A DNA stretch of 64,000 nt from Cricetomys ansorgei (Eukaryota > Chordata > Mammalia > Rodentia > Nesomyidae): positions 2,419,001-2,483,000 of the forward strand of contig JAMJFZ010004066.1 in assembly GCA_026225945.1 (NCBI GenBank), read 5' to 3'. The notes beneath the pieces were generated by a model. It was not told where the DNA came from. It was given only the letters and a program-made list of their open reading frames with translations, and searched no databases. The position numbers and the translations under genes were made by a program. Positions 53,455-63,479 of the stretch are shown in pieces (positions within the stretch are counted from its first letter, which is position 1; the number at the start of each line of letters is the position of its first letter).

Positions 53455-53735
53455 CCTGGGGGAGGGGGGAGAAGAGGGGGCAGGAGGAGGGAAGAAAGGG
53501 AGGGAAAGAAGAAGAGGGGGAGGGGAAGGAAGGAGGAAGAGAAGAAGGAAGGAAGAATGGGAGAGGGAAAGGAAGAGAGGAAAGAACAATGGGAGGAAAG
53601 GAGAGGAGAAAGAAACAAGAGACAAAGAAGATAATGGAGGAAGGAAGGAGGAAAGAGGGAGGGAGGGAAGTGGGAGGGGCACAGAAAGGAAGGAAAAACT
53701 GAGGGGGAAGAGGAAGGAAATTTAAAGAGGGCAAT
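53455..53735. repeat. Purine-rich (GGAA/GGGA) region
   Basis: About 280 bp almost wholly A and G on plus, with scattered T and C. Probably grown from the B1 tail. The Pro/Ser/Leu-rich minus frames are artefacts. Confidence 0.92.
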
Positions 53736-54298
53736 GTTAGCAAAACGAGTGTGAGGAGGGGATACGCGGAGAAACTAAGCAGAGCCCTCTTCCGGGGCAG
53801 AAGTCGCTCGGAGAGGGGGTGCTGTCTGGCCGCTGCCTCTGCTCCTGTCCTGCAGCTCTCATCCCAGCCCAAGGCCTCAGGGTCAGCTCCAGCTTGTGAT
53901 TCATCATTGATGAAGATTTTTTCATTAAAAAAAAAAATATATATATGTATATATATGGAATAACTGGTTTATTTTCATGGATATTTCTATGATCGTCTTT
54001 GTGTCAGATGAAAATATATATATATGAAACTCTGGTTTCTTCAGCAACCTCCTGCTCCCGGGCACTTCTCTCTGCCCCTAGAACGCTGTAAACACAGTTT
54101 ATGGCTGCAACTGGGTCTGTGTTTGAAGTCTTAGGAGACTGCGGTTCCGGTTTGTTGCTAGGTAGCATCGAAGGTGAGCTCTTGAGCCGAGAGCCGCCTC
54201 TGTCTCCAGAGGTATCATGTGCCGGTGATTCACTGCTAATGGCAGGAAGTTTTAGATAAACGATTCCATCTGTCTGGGCCATGGATACACTGTGCCAG
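53736..54298. other. Unique block with two competing exon-like readings
   Basis: Plus strand: acceptor 'cttctctctgcccctag' (AG 54080-54081) and donor AAG|GTGAGC (54173/54174) frame a 92-nt segment with stops in all three frames. Minus strand: an ATG-started frame of 92 codons, 54282 to 54004, with an ITIM-like I-V-Y-L-K-L near its N-terminus and no membrane segment. A run of 20 A follows on plus at 54299. Neither reading is established. Confidence 0.3.
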
Positions 54299-54318
54299 AA
54301 AAAAAAAAAAAAAAAAAA
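54299..54318. repeat. (A)20 run
   Basis: Twenty consecutive A. It could be the tail of a retroposed copy ending at 54298, or a simple microsatellite. Confidence 0.9.
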
Positions 54319-54484
54319 GGAAAACTCTCTCCTGGTTCATTCCGGGTGTGAAAGGAGGTCTTTTCGCAGCTCATAAGTAGCACCTCCCCCACCAAAGCAG
54401 TGTCCAGGGGGAAAAGTTCCAATTGAAGAAATCTCCTTGGGGTTAGCATTTGTTTTTCTTCTTGGGTCTTTTTAAACTGAATAA

Positions 54485-54775
54485 TTGGGATGTGAATGTA
54501 GTTCAGTAGTACAGCACCTGCCCGGTGAGGTGAGGGATGGGGTATAAATCAGTATTAGAATACTTGCCTAGAATCCCCCAGTTAGAAGGCTGGAGTGTGG
54601 CTCAGTAATAGAACAAGTACTTGCCTAGAATCCCCTAGTGAGGGGCTTGTGGGACATGGCTCAGTAATAGATCACCGAGCTAAAATCCCCCGGTGGGGGG
54701 CTCCAGAGGGGTCTCGGTAAGTAGAGTGCTGGCTTAGCACATGTGGAGGCCCTGGGTTCAATCCCCAGTATCAAT
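54485..54775 (+). repeat. Tandem ID-element array, five diverged units
   Basis: A-box-like units begin near 54488, 54535, 54587, 54643 and 54702. The last has a good B box ('gggttcaatcccc', about 54756-54768) and an AATAATAAC tail. The junction 'cctagaatcccc(c/t)agt' is kept between several units. Confidence 0.8.
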
Positions 54776-54869
54776 AATAACAATAAATTATGATGGTGAT
54801 AAATAAAAATAGAGGCCATCATCTACATAATTCTTTATGATTTATAAAGCTGTTCTGTAACCCCCATGT

Positions 54870-55215
54870 TATAGAAATTTATTTTCAGTTATGTTTGAAA
54901 TGGTTGCTTTGTGCACTGTTGGGGGAAGGGCTGCCTAGGCCTTGGCATTTTGTATTGTCTGCAGGTGTTGGCTTTATGTAAAAGATGTTTGATTGCTCAT
55001 GAGCTGCACCTGCTCACTGTTCTCCGGTAGAACCGTGAGAGGGCAGAGGAAACACCTGAGGAGCTTCTGCGTGAACCCCTATGATCCGGGTTCCACTGTC
55101 CAGAATGGTGCTGGCCATGATAGTGGTTCCCTCTGCTGAGGTCTGGCAGGATTTGCACCTAGGAAAATGCCTCCATAGGTCAACTGCCACACCCCAACCC
55201 ACCTATGCTCAAGAG
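54870..55215 (+). repeat. LTR-like repeat, family B, copy 2
   Basis: Aligns by eye with 9925-10275 over 'tttattttcagttatgttt', 'gcactgttgggggaagggctgcctagg' in pieces, 'aacacctgaggagcttctg' and 'ggttccactgtccagaatgg'. No poly(A) motif retained. Confidence 0.5.
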
Positions 55216-55287
55216 ATAAGAGCAGTGAGAAGAATTCTTGCTGTGCAAACCTGAGGAGCAAAGTTTAGATTCCTAGAGTGCGCATAA

Positions 55288-55324
<37 letters not shown>

Positions 55325-55412
55325 TGTGTATGTGCCTCACCTGTAGTCCCAGTCTCAGAAGGCTGAGATGAGATCCCCAGAAGAAAGCTGGCTATTGAGA
55401 TTAACCTTATCA
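55208..55412 (+). repeat. B4-type SINE with (TG)n
   Basis: ID-like head 'caagagataagagcagtgag' to 'tagattcctagagtg', a TG run at about 55289-55327, then B1-like 'cacctgtagtcccagtctc'. Confidence 0.65.
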
Positions 55413-55689
55413 GCACTCTCTGGGTTTGATTGACAGACCTTGCTTCATTGAATTGGGTATAAGAGTGATCAAGGGTGATTCCCGATTTCAACCAGGGGCT
55501 TCCACATGTGTGTGCACCCCCACATTTGTCCACATACATGCAAACATGTCATACACACACACACAACACACACCATTTATGTGGAAAAAGAACTATTTCT
55601 ACTTTGCTGTTCTACTGGAATCCAATGAAATCCCTAAAGCAAAAGGCACCACACATAGAGAGGAACAGAGATTCTAGAAGGTTCTAGAA

Positions 55690-55912
55690 CAGTGGTTCTC
55701 AATCTTCCTAATGCTACTGACTCTTTAATATAGTCCTTCATGTTGTGGTGACCCCCAACCATAAAATTATTTCTGTTGTTATTCAGAACCATAATTTTAC
55801 TACTGTCATGAATTGTTATGTAAATATGCATCTGATATGCAGATGGTCTTAGGCAGCCCCTGTGAAAGGGCTGTGTTACTACCCCCAAAGGAGTCTCGAC
55901 CCACAGATCCAC
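55690..55912 (+). mobile_element. URR1-like hAT transposon
   Basis: CAGTGGTTCTCAATC start, 'ggtgacccccaaccataaaattattt' in pieces. The 3' inverted repeat is decayed ('ccacagatccacag'). Confidence 0.85.
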
Positions 55913-55959
55913 AGAAGGACACACCTTATTGACACCCAGCAACCCTCCGATGCTGCCTT

Positions 55960-56200
55960 GCCAGCTGTGATGGACAGTGTTAATAGTCCACAGGACAGGA
56001 CCTAGACTCACTTAGGAGGGGGTTCTCCAGGCGTACCTGTGGAGGATTATATAGACTAAGGTCAGCCTGTGAGAATGTCTGTGAGGGAATGTCTTCTTTA
56101 GGCTAATCGGTGTGGGAAGGCCCACTCACTGAGGATGGCAGCATCTCCCTGGACTGGCGTCCCAGAATGGATGTCAGCTGTCTTCCTAGCTGTTCTTCAG
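55960..56200 (+). repeat. MaLR-like LTR 5' fragment
   Basis: 'ggacagtgttaatagtccac', 'ctagactcacttaggaggggg', 'ggctaatcggtgtgggaaggcccactcactg' in pieces. Confidence 0.55.
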
Positions 56201-56204
56201 ATTA

Positions 56205-56395
56205 GTGTCTGAGACAGGGTTTCTCACTGAGCCTGGAGCTCACCGATTGGCTAGACTGACTGGCCAGTGAGCCCCCAGGATCCTCCTATTTTTCACCTCC
56301 CCGATGCTGTTGCCACACCCCGATTCTTCTGTGGGCTCTGGGGATCAAACTCAGGTCCTTGTGCTTGCTGTGGAGCACTTGACTAACTCCCTGGA
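56205..56395 (-). repeat. B4 SINE
   Basis: 'gagacagggtttctcactgagcctggagctcaccg' in pieces, 'ggccagtgagcccccagg', 'ggggatcaaactcaggtcc'. Confidence 0.88.
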
Positions 56396-56489
56396 TTCAT
56401 GTTGGGTTTTTTCTAAGTCCAATGCATACCTTGCTCTCATTGAGCAGGCATCCTTTTCTTTTGGTACCTAAAATTTCCTGTTTTATTTT

Positions 56490-56585
56490 ATTGAATTAGC
56501 ATCTCATTATGTAGCCCAGGCTGGCCTCCAGCTTGTGCCGCTCCTGCCTCAGTCTCTTCAGTCCTGAGGATTGATGTACACATTT
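56490..56585 (-). repeat. B1 SINE
   Basis: 'gcatctcattatgtagcccagg', 'gctcctgcctcagtctcttc'. Confidence 0.78.
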
Positions 56586-57336
56586 CCTCATTTTGAAGGG
56601 TTTCTTTTTTCCATTCCTTCCCCCAGCTTGCCATCAGAATCTGTATTTAGGACAATGGGGAAAGCCATTAATTCACCAGGTTAACAAAACAAAACAACCA
56701 AACAAACAAAAAACAGGGAATTCCTGCTTAGAGATCAGATATGTGTCCTCTTCTTGAACCAGAACCTTCTGTAGAGAGAACTATGTGTGTTTTGTGAAAA
56801 AAAAAAAAGACAGTAATTTGCTATATTCCAGATTCATTCTGTAGAAAGATCTGACATTCGTCCCATGGCTATAAAAAATGCAAGCGCTCACCTGCACACC
56901 AATGTCTGTCCTATTTAAACTCTATTCTAATGAGAGCATCAGGCTTTGCTGTATGTATAATAGGAGAGGAAATCAAACCCAATTTCCCTCCTGGAGGATA
57001 GTCTTCTCTTTAAATGGTTTCTTCAGATCTAGCTTTGGTGGGGGGGGTCACTTCATCATGTCTTGTGCTTTCAGAAGGCATACCCTTCCCTTGCCGGTCC
57101 CCACCAATGGTCTTTTCCTGTCACTTCAGCAAATATTAGGTAGTGGTGGGCAGAACACCAGACTCCCAAAAGCGGACTGTGTGTTTCTCATCACAGCTCT
57201 ATGCTTAGTGTAAAGTTGGTATGTTGATAGCTTGGAGTCAGCCATGATGGGTGCGTCTATGTCATAGAGGTCAGCTGAATGCTAAAGATTGGGATTTGAA
57301 GGGATAATGGGGTATTGGCACAGTTGAACACATCCA
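56586..57336. other. Unique-looking sequence, nothing recognised
   Basis: The plus frame 56878-57213 (111 codons) has no known domain. Confidence 0.42.
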
Positions 57337-57337
57337 T

Positions 57338-57665
57338 GATGGTCAATGTTGCTTCTTAGCTTGACAGAATCTAGAACCTTGGAGACAAATCTCTGTGTGG
57401 ACTATCTGTGTGGGACTTTCTAGATACAATCAATGAGGTAGGAAAACTTGTCCTAGACGTGATCAAAACCATCTCATTGCCTGGGGAGAAATATAAATAT
57501 ATTTTTATATATATAAAAGAGAGCCAAGCACCAACATTCATCACTGTTTCTTGACTGTGAACGCAATGTGGCCAGCTGCCTCAAGCTCCTGCTACCCTGC
57601 TTTTTCCACCATGTTGTACTGTACCTTCAAACTGTGAGCCCAAACAAGCCTTGTGGCTGAGGAGT
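57338..57665 (+). repeat. MaLR-type LTR, 3' truncated
   Basis: 'tgatggtcaatgttgcttc', 'gtttcttgactgtgaacgc', 'atgtggccagctgcctcaag', 'caaactgtgagcccaaac'. TATA-like 'tatataaaagag' at about 57511. Confidence 0.65.
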
Positions 57666-57746
57666 ACGGTATATTATACTATATAGTGTACTATACCTAA
57701 CCTATACTACCTATAAGCCTACACTACCACATCCAACTTAGGCAGC

Positions 57747-58020
57747 TGTGGTGGTTTGAATGAAGGCAGCCTCAATAGACTCGTATATTTGAATGTTTGG
57801 GTCCCAGTTGGTGGAACTGTTTGGGAAGAACTAGGAGGCGTGGCTTTGTTGGAGGAGGGGTGAGCTCTCAGCGACTTCTCCAGCACCATGCCTACCTGCC
57901 TGCTTTCATACCTTCAGCTATTATGATCATGGACTCACCTTCTGGAACTGAAAGCAAGGCTCCAATTATTTTTTTTTTAAATAAGTTGCTTTGGCACAGC
58001 AAAGAACAGTAACTAAGACA
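57747..58020 (+). mobile_element. MaLR-type solo LTR
   Basis: TGTGGTGGTTTGAATG start and 'acagtaactaagaca' end, 274 bp. 'aggaggcgtggctttgttgg' is typical. Inserted between an old SINE piece (about 57690-57746) and an antisense ID (58021-58095). Confidence 0.75.
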
Positions 58021-58095
58021 CCAGTGCTGGGAATGGAACCCAGAACTTTGTGCATACTAAGCAGACATTCTACCAACTGAGTCACATCCCAGCAG
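58021..58095 (-). repeat. ID element fragment
   Basis: 'gtgctgggaatggaacccag' to 'ctgagtcacatcccagc', antisense ID. Confidence 0.7.
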
Positions 58096-58210
58096 ACAGG
58101 CCTAAGGGCTAGTTGACCAGTCAGCCAAGTGTAATCTGCAAATCCCAGGTCTCAGTGAGAGGACACCCAGAGGTTACCTCCACATACATGTGTGCACACA
58201 CGCATGCACC
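58096..58210 (+). repeat. B4 SINE 3' part
   Basis: 'aatcccaggtctcagtgagagg' and a CA-rich tail that is cut by the next LTR and resumes at about 58590. Confidence 0.5.
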
Positions 58211-58588
58211 TGTACTAGGGCCCCAGATCTTTGTAGGTCCTAAAAGCACAACTGACTCCATGTTGAAAGTACCCTTCAGGGTGTAAGACTCAGCACTGTG
58301 ATAGACAGTGTCACCTGCCAAAGCTAAAACAAAGGCCCAATCAATCAAAATCCATATAGTCCTGAGAAAGTCCCAAAAGGTACTAACCTTGCACTTTAGC
58401 TTCTGTGGTTCTATTTCTGGCTAACTGTTCTTGTTAACTGAACTATGTCAACCTAAAACATGATTTTTGTGCTTAAAAGCTCATCCTGAAAAAAGGCTCA
58501 GGGCTACACTGGGATCCTGAACACCCAGTGTAGTCACCGGCTGGCTGATAAAGACTTTCTATTGGCTCTCGTGAATACCCCACAACAC
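58211..58588 (+). mobile_element. ERV solo LTR
   Basis: TGTACTAGGGCC start. A TATA-like 'gcttaaaagctc' at about 58471 and a poly(A)-like GATAAAG at about 58548 lie 75 bp apart, followed by 'tttctattggctctcgtg'. This is an LTR layout without internal genes. Confidence 0.58.
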
Positions 58589-58915
58589 ACTCACACACAC
58601 GTAAATGTAAATACACAAAAACATACAAATACCAGTAGCAACAACAAAATGGGACAGATGATGGCTGGGTCTCAGGTGTCTCCATGGGAAGCGCTAACTG
58701 CATCACAGTACGGAAAGGTCATTGGAGGTGTGGCTGCCCAGTGATAAGAGGCCAGGAGCAAAACAGCCCATCCAGAAGAGAGCAACTGACCAGTAAGACA
58801 AGGGGTGGGGAGAACAGCCAGGTGCCAAATGAATGGGATGAATACAGAAGACAGCAGAGAGCAACTACCCAGTGTGACCCCCAGCATGGTTGTGGGAGCA
58901 GGCTCTTTTGTTTGG
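58589..58915. other. Unique-looking sequence, nothing recognised
   Basis: Frames on both strands (58672-58980) are short and lack domains. Confidence 0.4.
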
Positions 58916-58919
58916 TGTT

Positions 58920-59140
58920 TGGTGTTTTGTTTGAGACAAGGTTTCATGTATCCCAGCCTGGCTTCAAACTCTTTATGTAGCTGAGTGTGACCTTAAATTG
59001 CTGATCCTCCTGCCTCCACTTCCTGAGTACAGAGACTTAGACCGCCACATCCAATTTAATGTCATGCTAGAGATCAAGCCCAGGGGCCCATGTATGATTA
59101 GGCAAGCACCCTATCAACCAATCTACATCCCTAGCTCGTG
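58920..59140 (-). repeat. ID-B1 composite SINE
   Basis: Antisense B1 ('gagacaaggtttcatgtatccc', 'gatcctcctgcctccacttcctgag') then antisense ID ('gatcaagcccagggg' to 'tctacatccctagctc'). Confidence 0.82.
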
Positions 59141-59151
59141 GCTGGGTTGTC

Positions 59152-59360
59152 ATCATTTTATATGTATGTGTGTTCATGTATGTCTTTGCGATTGTTTGCC
59201 ACATGCGTGCCGGTGCTCTTGGGGACCAGAAAAGGTTGTTGGATCCCATGGAGCTGAAATTACAGGTAGTTGTGAGCCACATGGGTGCTAGGAATCAAAC
59301 TTGTGTCCTCTGGAAGAGCAGCAAATACTCTTAACTTCTGAGCCATCTCTCCAGCCCTAT
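59152..59360 (-). repeat. B2 SINE
   Basis: 'ggaccagaaaaggttgttgg', 'gagctgaaattacaggtagttgtgagcc', 'cttctgagccatctctccagccc'. Confidence 0.93.
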
Positions 59361-60326
59361 GACTGAGTTTTGAGTGAGAAGAGGAGATAATGTCTTAGAA
59401 AGGACTGTGAGAAGCAGGGGAGTTCTTGATACCACCCCAAATTGTACATAATGTGTAGTATAAGAGAACAGAGGGACAGTCCAAAGTGTGAAGACCTCAC
59501 CAGGAGGTTGATTTGAAATCTGCAAAGTTAGCAGTGCTATCTGGTGGACTGGACAAAGCTGAAGACTGGGAGACCAGCTAAGGACAAGGTAAGCTTTGTT
59601 GAGTCCTGCTGGGAAATGGAAGGAGGGCCTGTGGTGCAGCACCCCGTCCCTTTTGGATGACTGATTTAACAAGTGTTGATGAGGTATGGTGGGAATAGCA
59701 CTGGAACGCCTCGGAGGGAAAGTCAGTTCAACAGTTTGAACAGTTGGGAACATCAGGTAACTGTGGGGTGACTGCTCTCCCTGGTGGTAAAATCTTGACA
59801 TGACAAGTAAAAATTCTGGGCACATCTGCCAGCCTTATCACAGAAATCAGGTGACCTGGCAGCCAGGGTGTCTGTCCTCTGCCTGTGGCTAAACAGCACT
59901 AACCACAAGGACACAACCCAGGTCTAACCCATAACTGTGACCAGTGGAGAAATTCCAACCCACAAGTTTACAGTGAATACAAACCTGGCATGGAGTGACA
60001 CACCTGTAATCTCAGCGTTTGTGACATGCACACAGATGCATGAAGTATTTATGAATCAATTATAACACGTGTTGGGAAAAGAGCAAACCTACAAATTTAT
60101 ACTTATCGTACGTGATTTAAACTTCTTCCTCTGTAAGTCAATTTAAGTTTAAACAAGGAATTGATTTGAACATCCAATATTGACAGATTAATAAAACAGA
60201 ACCTTAGAGGGACGTGGTGATGTCAAGGCGTGTGAGCCTGTCTGAGGTCTGAGAAACCCTGCTTCAGAGGATGCAGTGGGGAAGGGAGCTGTGGAGAGTC
60301 AAAGACTGTGTGTGTAAGCAGGAACC
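59361..60326. other. Unique-looking sequence with an ATG-started minus-strand frame
   Basis: The minus frame 59825-59331 (164 codons) begins with ATG and ends in the B2. It is rich in Ser, Pro, Leu and Thr, with no domain. Plus-strand donor-like AAG|GTAAGC at about 59588. Confidence 0.38.
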
Positions 60327-60327
60327 C

Positions 60328-60510
60328 ACGGGCCGGTGAGATGGCTCAGCAGGTAGAGGTGCTTGCTGCCAAGCTTGAGGACCTGAGTCATCCTGGGAAC
60401 CTACATGGCGGACGGACAATGGACTCTCACAAATTGTCCTCTGACCTCTATGCACACACTGTATGCACGAGTCCACACACACCATAAATAAAGAAATGTA
60501 AAAAAAAAAA
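60328..60510 (+). repeat. B3 SINE
   Basis: 'gggccggtgagatggctcagc', 'gcttgctgccaagcttgagg', 'acaaattgtcctctgacc', ATAAATAAAG then an A run. Confidence 0.93.
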
Positions 60511-60998
60511 TCTAAATAGGAAACTCACATTCTCTTCTTATAAACCTCAAATGGTTCTTCCAGGACATAAAAGCGGTATTTTTTCACTTTCTTGTCTTGT
60601 GATTTATTTTGCATATTCTTCTCAGTATCCTACTAAGCATGCTTTGTTCCTTTAAAATATGAGAAATTATATAACCACTGCATTTTGGAATGTGATTTTT
60701 TTAGGATGTTTTGGGACTAATGTTCTTTCTCCTGGAGGAACCGATCTTCAGTTTTATAATGAAAGTTGGTTGGAATATAAAACTCTGCCTGTATCAAATT
60801 ACCTTAGAGGCAAATTTTCAATATCTTTTTATTTATAAATGAGTTGTGTTGTTATTAAAAAGAAATTTTATTCAATTATGTTTCTTTCTTTTTTATTCTG
60901 CCTCATTCCATATAGATTCTAGGCAAGTTAAAGCAGGGATATCTACGGTAGAAATAAAATTGAAAAATGAAGACTAAAGTACAAAAAGCAGGAAGTTG
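60511..60998. other. AT-rich unique-looking sequence
   Basis: Nothing recognised. Confidence 0.42.
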
Positions 60999-60999
60999 C

Positions 61000-61150
61000 A
61001 TAGGGCTTGGCAGTGTGACTCTGTATTCCTAATATGCGGGAAGTAGAAGAAGGGGGTTCATGAATTCAAGGTCATATTTGACAGTTTAAGGCAAGTTTAA
61101 GGCAGTTCAAGGCATAGCCAACTAAAACTAAAAAAACTAAAAAGTTTTTA
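61000..61150 (+). repeat. B1 SINE (old)
   Basis: 'gggcttggcagtgtgactctgtattcc' in pieces, 'gaattcaaggtcatatttg', 'ttcaaggcatagcc'. Short internal repeat of TTTAAGGCA. Confidence 0.62.
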
Positions 61151-61275
61151 TCAGAGTGAAGGAAAGTAAAATTAAATACAAAAAATCCACAGAACCAGAC
61201 TGCTAATGTGTTGCAATTGAATTTCCAGCTTAGGTCAGAGCTGTCTGACAGCAGAAAAGAGATACACCACCTTTA

Positions 61276-61490
61276 TATATTTTTAAAGATTTATTTTATG
61301 TGTATCTGTGTGTGCCTAAGTGTATGTGTGTGTACCACGTGTGTGCAGCTGCCTGCAGAAACCAGAAAAGATGTCAGATCCCCTGGAACACAGTGGTTGA
61401 GATCTGCCCGACTTGGGTGCTGGGAACTGGACCTGTATTCTCTTTGTGAGTGGCAGGTGCTTTCCCTTCTGAGCCACCTCTCCAGCTCCT
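61276..61490 (-). repeat. B2 SINE
   Basis: 'aagatttattttatgtgtatc', 'gcctgcagaaaccagaaaag', 'gggtgctgggaactggacc', 'tgagccacctctccagctcc'. Confidence 0.92.
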
Positions 61491-61499
61491 CTTTATGGA

Positions 61500-62075
61500 T
61501 TTTTTTTTGAAGATTTTTATTTTTGTCTTTGTATGTGTTTGTGTTTAAATGTTTATGGAGGATTGTGAGTGTGGTGGTTTGGATAAAAACTGCCCCATAG
61601 GCTCAAATATTTGAATGCTTAGCCACCAGGAAGTGGCACTATTTGAAAGGATTAGAAGGATTAGGAGGTGTGGCCTTGTTGGAGGAAGTGTATCACTGGG
61701 GGTGGAGTCTGAGGCTTCAAAGCCCATGACAAGCCTAGAGTCTCTCTCTCTCTGCCTAGAAATCAAGATGTAGCCCTTAGCTATTGCTCCTGTGCCTGCC
61801 TTCATGCCCCCACCATGATGATAATGGATTAAACCTCTGAAACTGTCAGCAAGCCGCCAATTAAATGCTTTCTCTTATAATAGTTGCCCTGGTTGTACTG
61901 TCTCTTCACAGCAATAGAACACTGACTAAGACAGTGGGGCTGTGCAAGAGGCCAGAAGATGGCGTTGGATCACCTGGAGCTGGAGGCACAAGCATTTGCC
62001 AAATGCCAGATTGTTATATGGTGGCTGAGACTCTGAATTCTGGTCCTCATGATTGCATAGCAAGCCTCTGTTAAG
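61500..62075 (-). repeat. B2 SINE split by a MaLR LTR
   Basis: Left part 61500-61569, right part 61934-62075 ('gtgcaagaggccagaagatgg', 'gttggatcacctggagctgg'). The LTR between is younger. Confidence 0.75.
61570..61933 (+). mobile_element. MaLR-type solo LTR
   Basis: TGTGGTGGTTTGG start, AATAGAACACTGACTAAGACA-type end, 364 bp. Flanking 5-mers gtgag / gtggg match at 4 of 5. 'tggccttgttggaggaagtg' is typical. The minus frame 61545-61805 is a shadow. Confidence 0.82.
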
Positions 62076-62266
62076 GCTGATCGCCCCCTCACTCCTCCCT
62101 AGCCCCCGCCTCTTTTATAATTTTCTTTCTCAGCAAAGCTTGTCAGTCAGTTCCTTAGGGAAGACAGAGCTCTGTGCAAGAACTTAACTAAAGAAAACAA
62201 ATCAAAGCCAAATGTCTTGCTCAGGACAGAGGGGCCATTGTTCAGTGTAAGAAAGAGACAATGTCC
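62076..62266. other. Short unique-looking stretch
   Basis: Nothing recognised. Confidence 0.4.
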
Positions 62267-62267
62267 C

Positions 62268-62930
62268 TGACATTCTCCATGTGTGTTCATGTGTATTCAT
62301 GCAGTACACATGTGTGCACATGTATATGGGGGTCAGAGGTCAACCGTGAGTGTATCTTCCTTGGTCATGCTCTACATTGCTTTTGACACAGTGTTCTGGC
62401 AAGTCTTATGTCAACTTGACACACTAACTAGAGTTATCTGAAAGGAGGGAACCTTAATTGAGAAAATGCCTCATAAGATCCATCTGTAGGGCATTTTATT
62501 AATTAGTGATTGATGAGGGAGGGCCCAGCTCATTGTAGGCGGTTCCATCCCAGGGCTGGTGATCCTAGGTTCTGTAAGAAAACAGGCTGAGTAAAGCCAT
62601 GGAGAGCAAGCCGGTAAGCAGCACCCCTCCATGGCCTCTGCATCAGCTCCTGCCTCCAGGTTCCCGCCCTATCTGAGTTTCCATCCAGACTTCCTTTGAT
62701 GATGAACTTCAATATGGAAGTGTAAGCCAATTAAACCATTTCCTCCCCAAGTTACTTTTGGTCATGGTGTTTCATCACAGAACCAGAACCCCTAACTAAG
62801 ACACTCAGGCACTCCCACTGATTGTCTAGATTGGCTCTCCAGCAGGCCTGGAGACCCTCTGCCTCTGCCTCCTCAGTGCTGAGATAGTCATTTGAAGTTG
62901 ACTGCCCCATGTATTTACATTACTTTTAAA
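62268..62930 (-). repeat. B4 SINE split by a MaLR LTR
   Basis: Left 62268-62391 ('atgggggtcagaggtcaacc', 'ttgacacag') and right 62804-62930 ('ggctctccagcaggcctgg', 'gcctcctcagtgctgag'). Confidence 0.7.
62392..62803 (+). mobile_element. MaLR-type solo LTR, 412 bp
   Basis: TGTTCTGG start, CTAACTAAGACA end. 'gtcaacttgacacactaactagagttatctg' in pieces, 'gtaagccaattaaacc' and 'ttcctccccaagttac'. Flanking 5-mers cacag / ctcag match at 4 of 5. The best preserved LTR of this family in the window. Confidence 0.85.
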
Positions 62931-62944
62931 TTTCTCTCTTGATA

Positions 62945-63128
62945 ATGGGGTGGGGGTGTTATATACTTGCTTATTTGTGTGTGTGTGCGCCTGTAAGCTT
63001 GCACATGTGAAGGCCCAAGAACAAATTGGGTATTTAGTTCTCTCCACCATATGGGTCTCAGGAATCGAACTCAGGTCATCAGGCTTGGTGGCAAGCACCT
63101 TTACCTGCTGAGCCATCTTGCCAGCCCC
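62945..63128 (-). repeat. B3 SINE
   Basis: 'ctctccaccatatgggtctc', 'gaactcaggtcatcaggcttggtgg' in pieces, 'tgctgagccatcttgccagccc'. Confidence 0.92.
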
Positions 63129-63214
63129 CATGTCTTAATCAAGAGTCTATGTATAACATGGGACATTTCAAATCCATGATCTATGGATAACATTTATGTT
63201 CCTTTCTCCTTAAA

Positions 63215-63478
63215 AAACAATGTGTGTGATGTGTATGTGTGCTCCTGTGTGTCCGTGATGGTCACGTGTACCACAGCTTGTGTGTAAAGGTCAGAGGAGA
63301 GCTTTGGGTGTTGGTCCTTGCTCTTTAACTGTGTGAGACCCGGTCTCTTGTTTAACACTATGTACAACAGACTAAACGGTCCATGAACTTCCAGCAGATC
63401 TCATATCTCTGTCCCCCACATCTGCATATGAAGGCTGGAGTCACCGACCTGTGCTACTGTGTCTGGCTCTACGCAGGA
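63215..63478 (-). repeat. B4 SINE (B1-like part)
   Basis: TG-rich head, 'aaaggtcagaggagagctttgg', 'gtgagacccggtctcttg', 'cggtccatgaacttccag'. The ID end is replaced by the next B2. Confidence 0.72.
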
Positions 63479-63479
63479 A

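Noticed and set aside
53347..53872. 168-codon Ser/Pro/Leu-rich protein
   Set aside because: Translation of a purine-rich low-complexity block.
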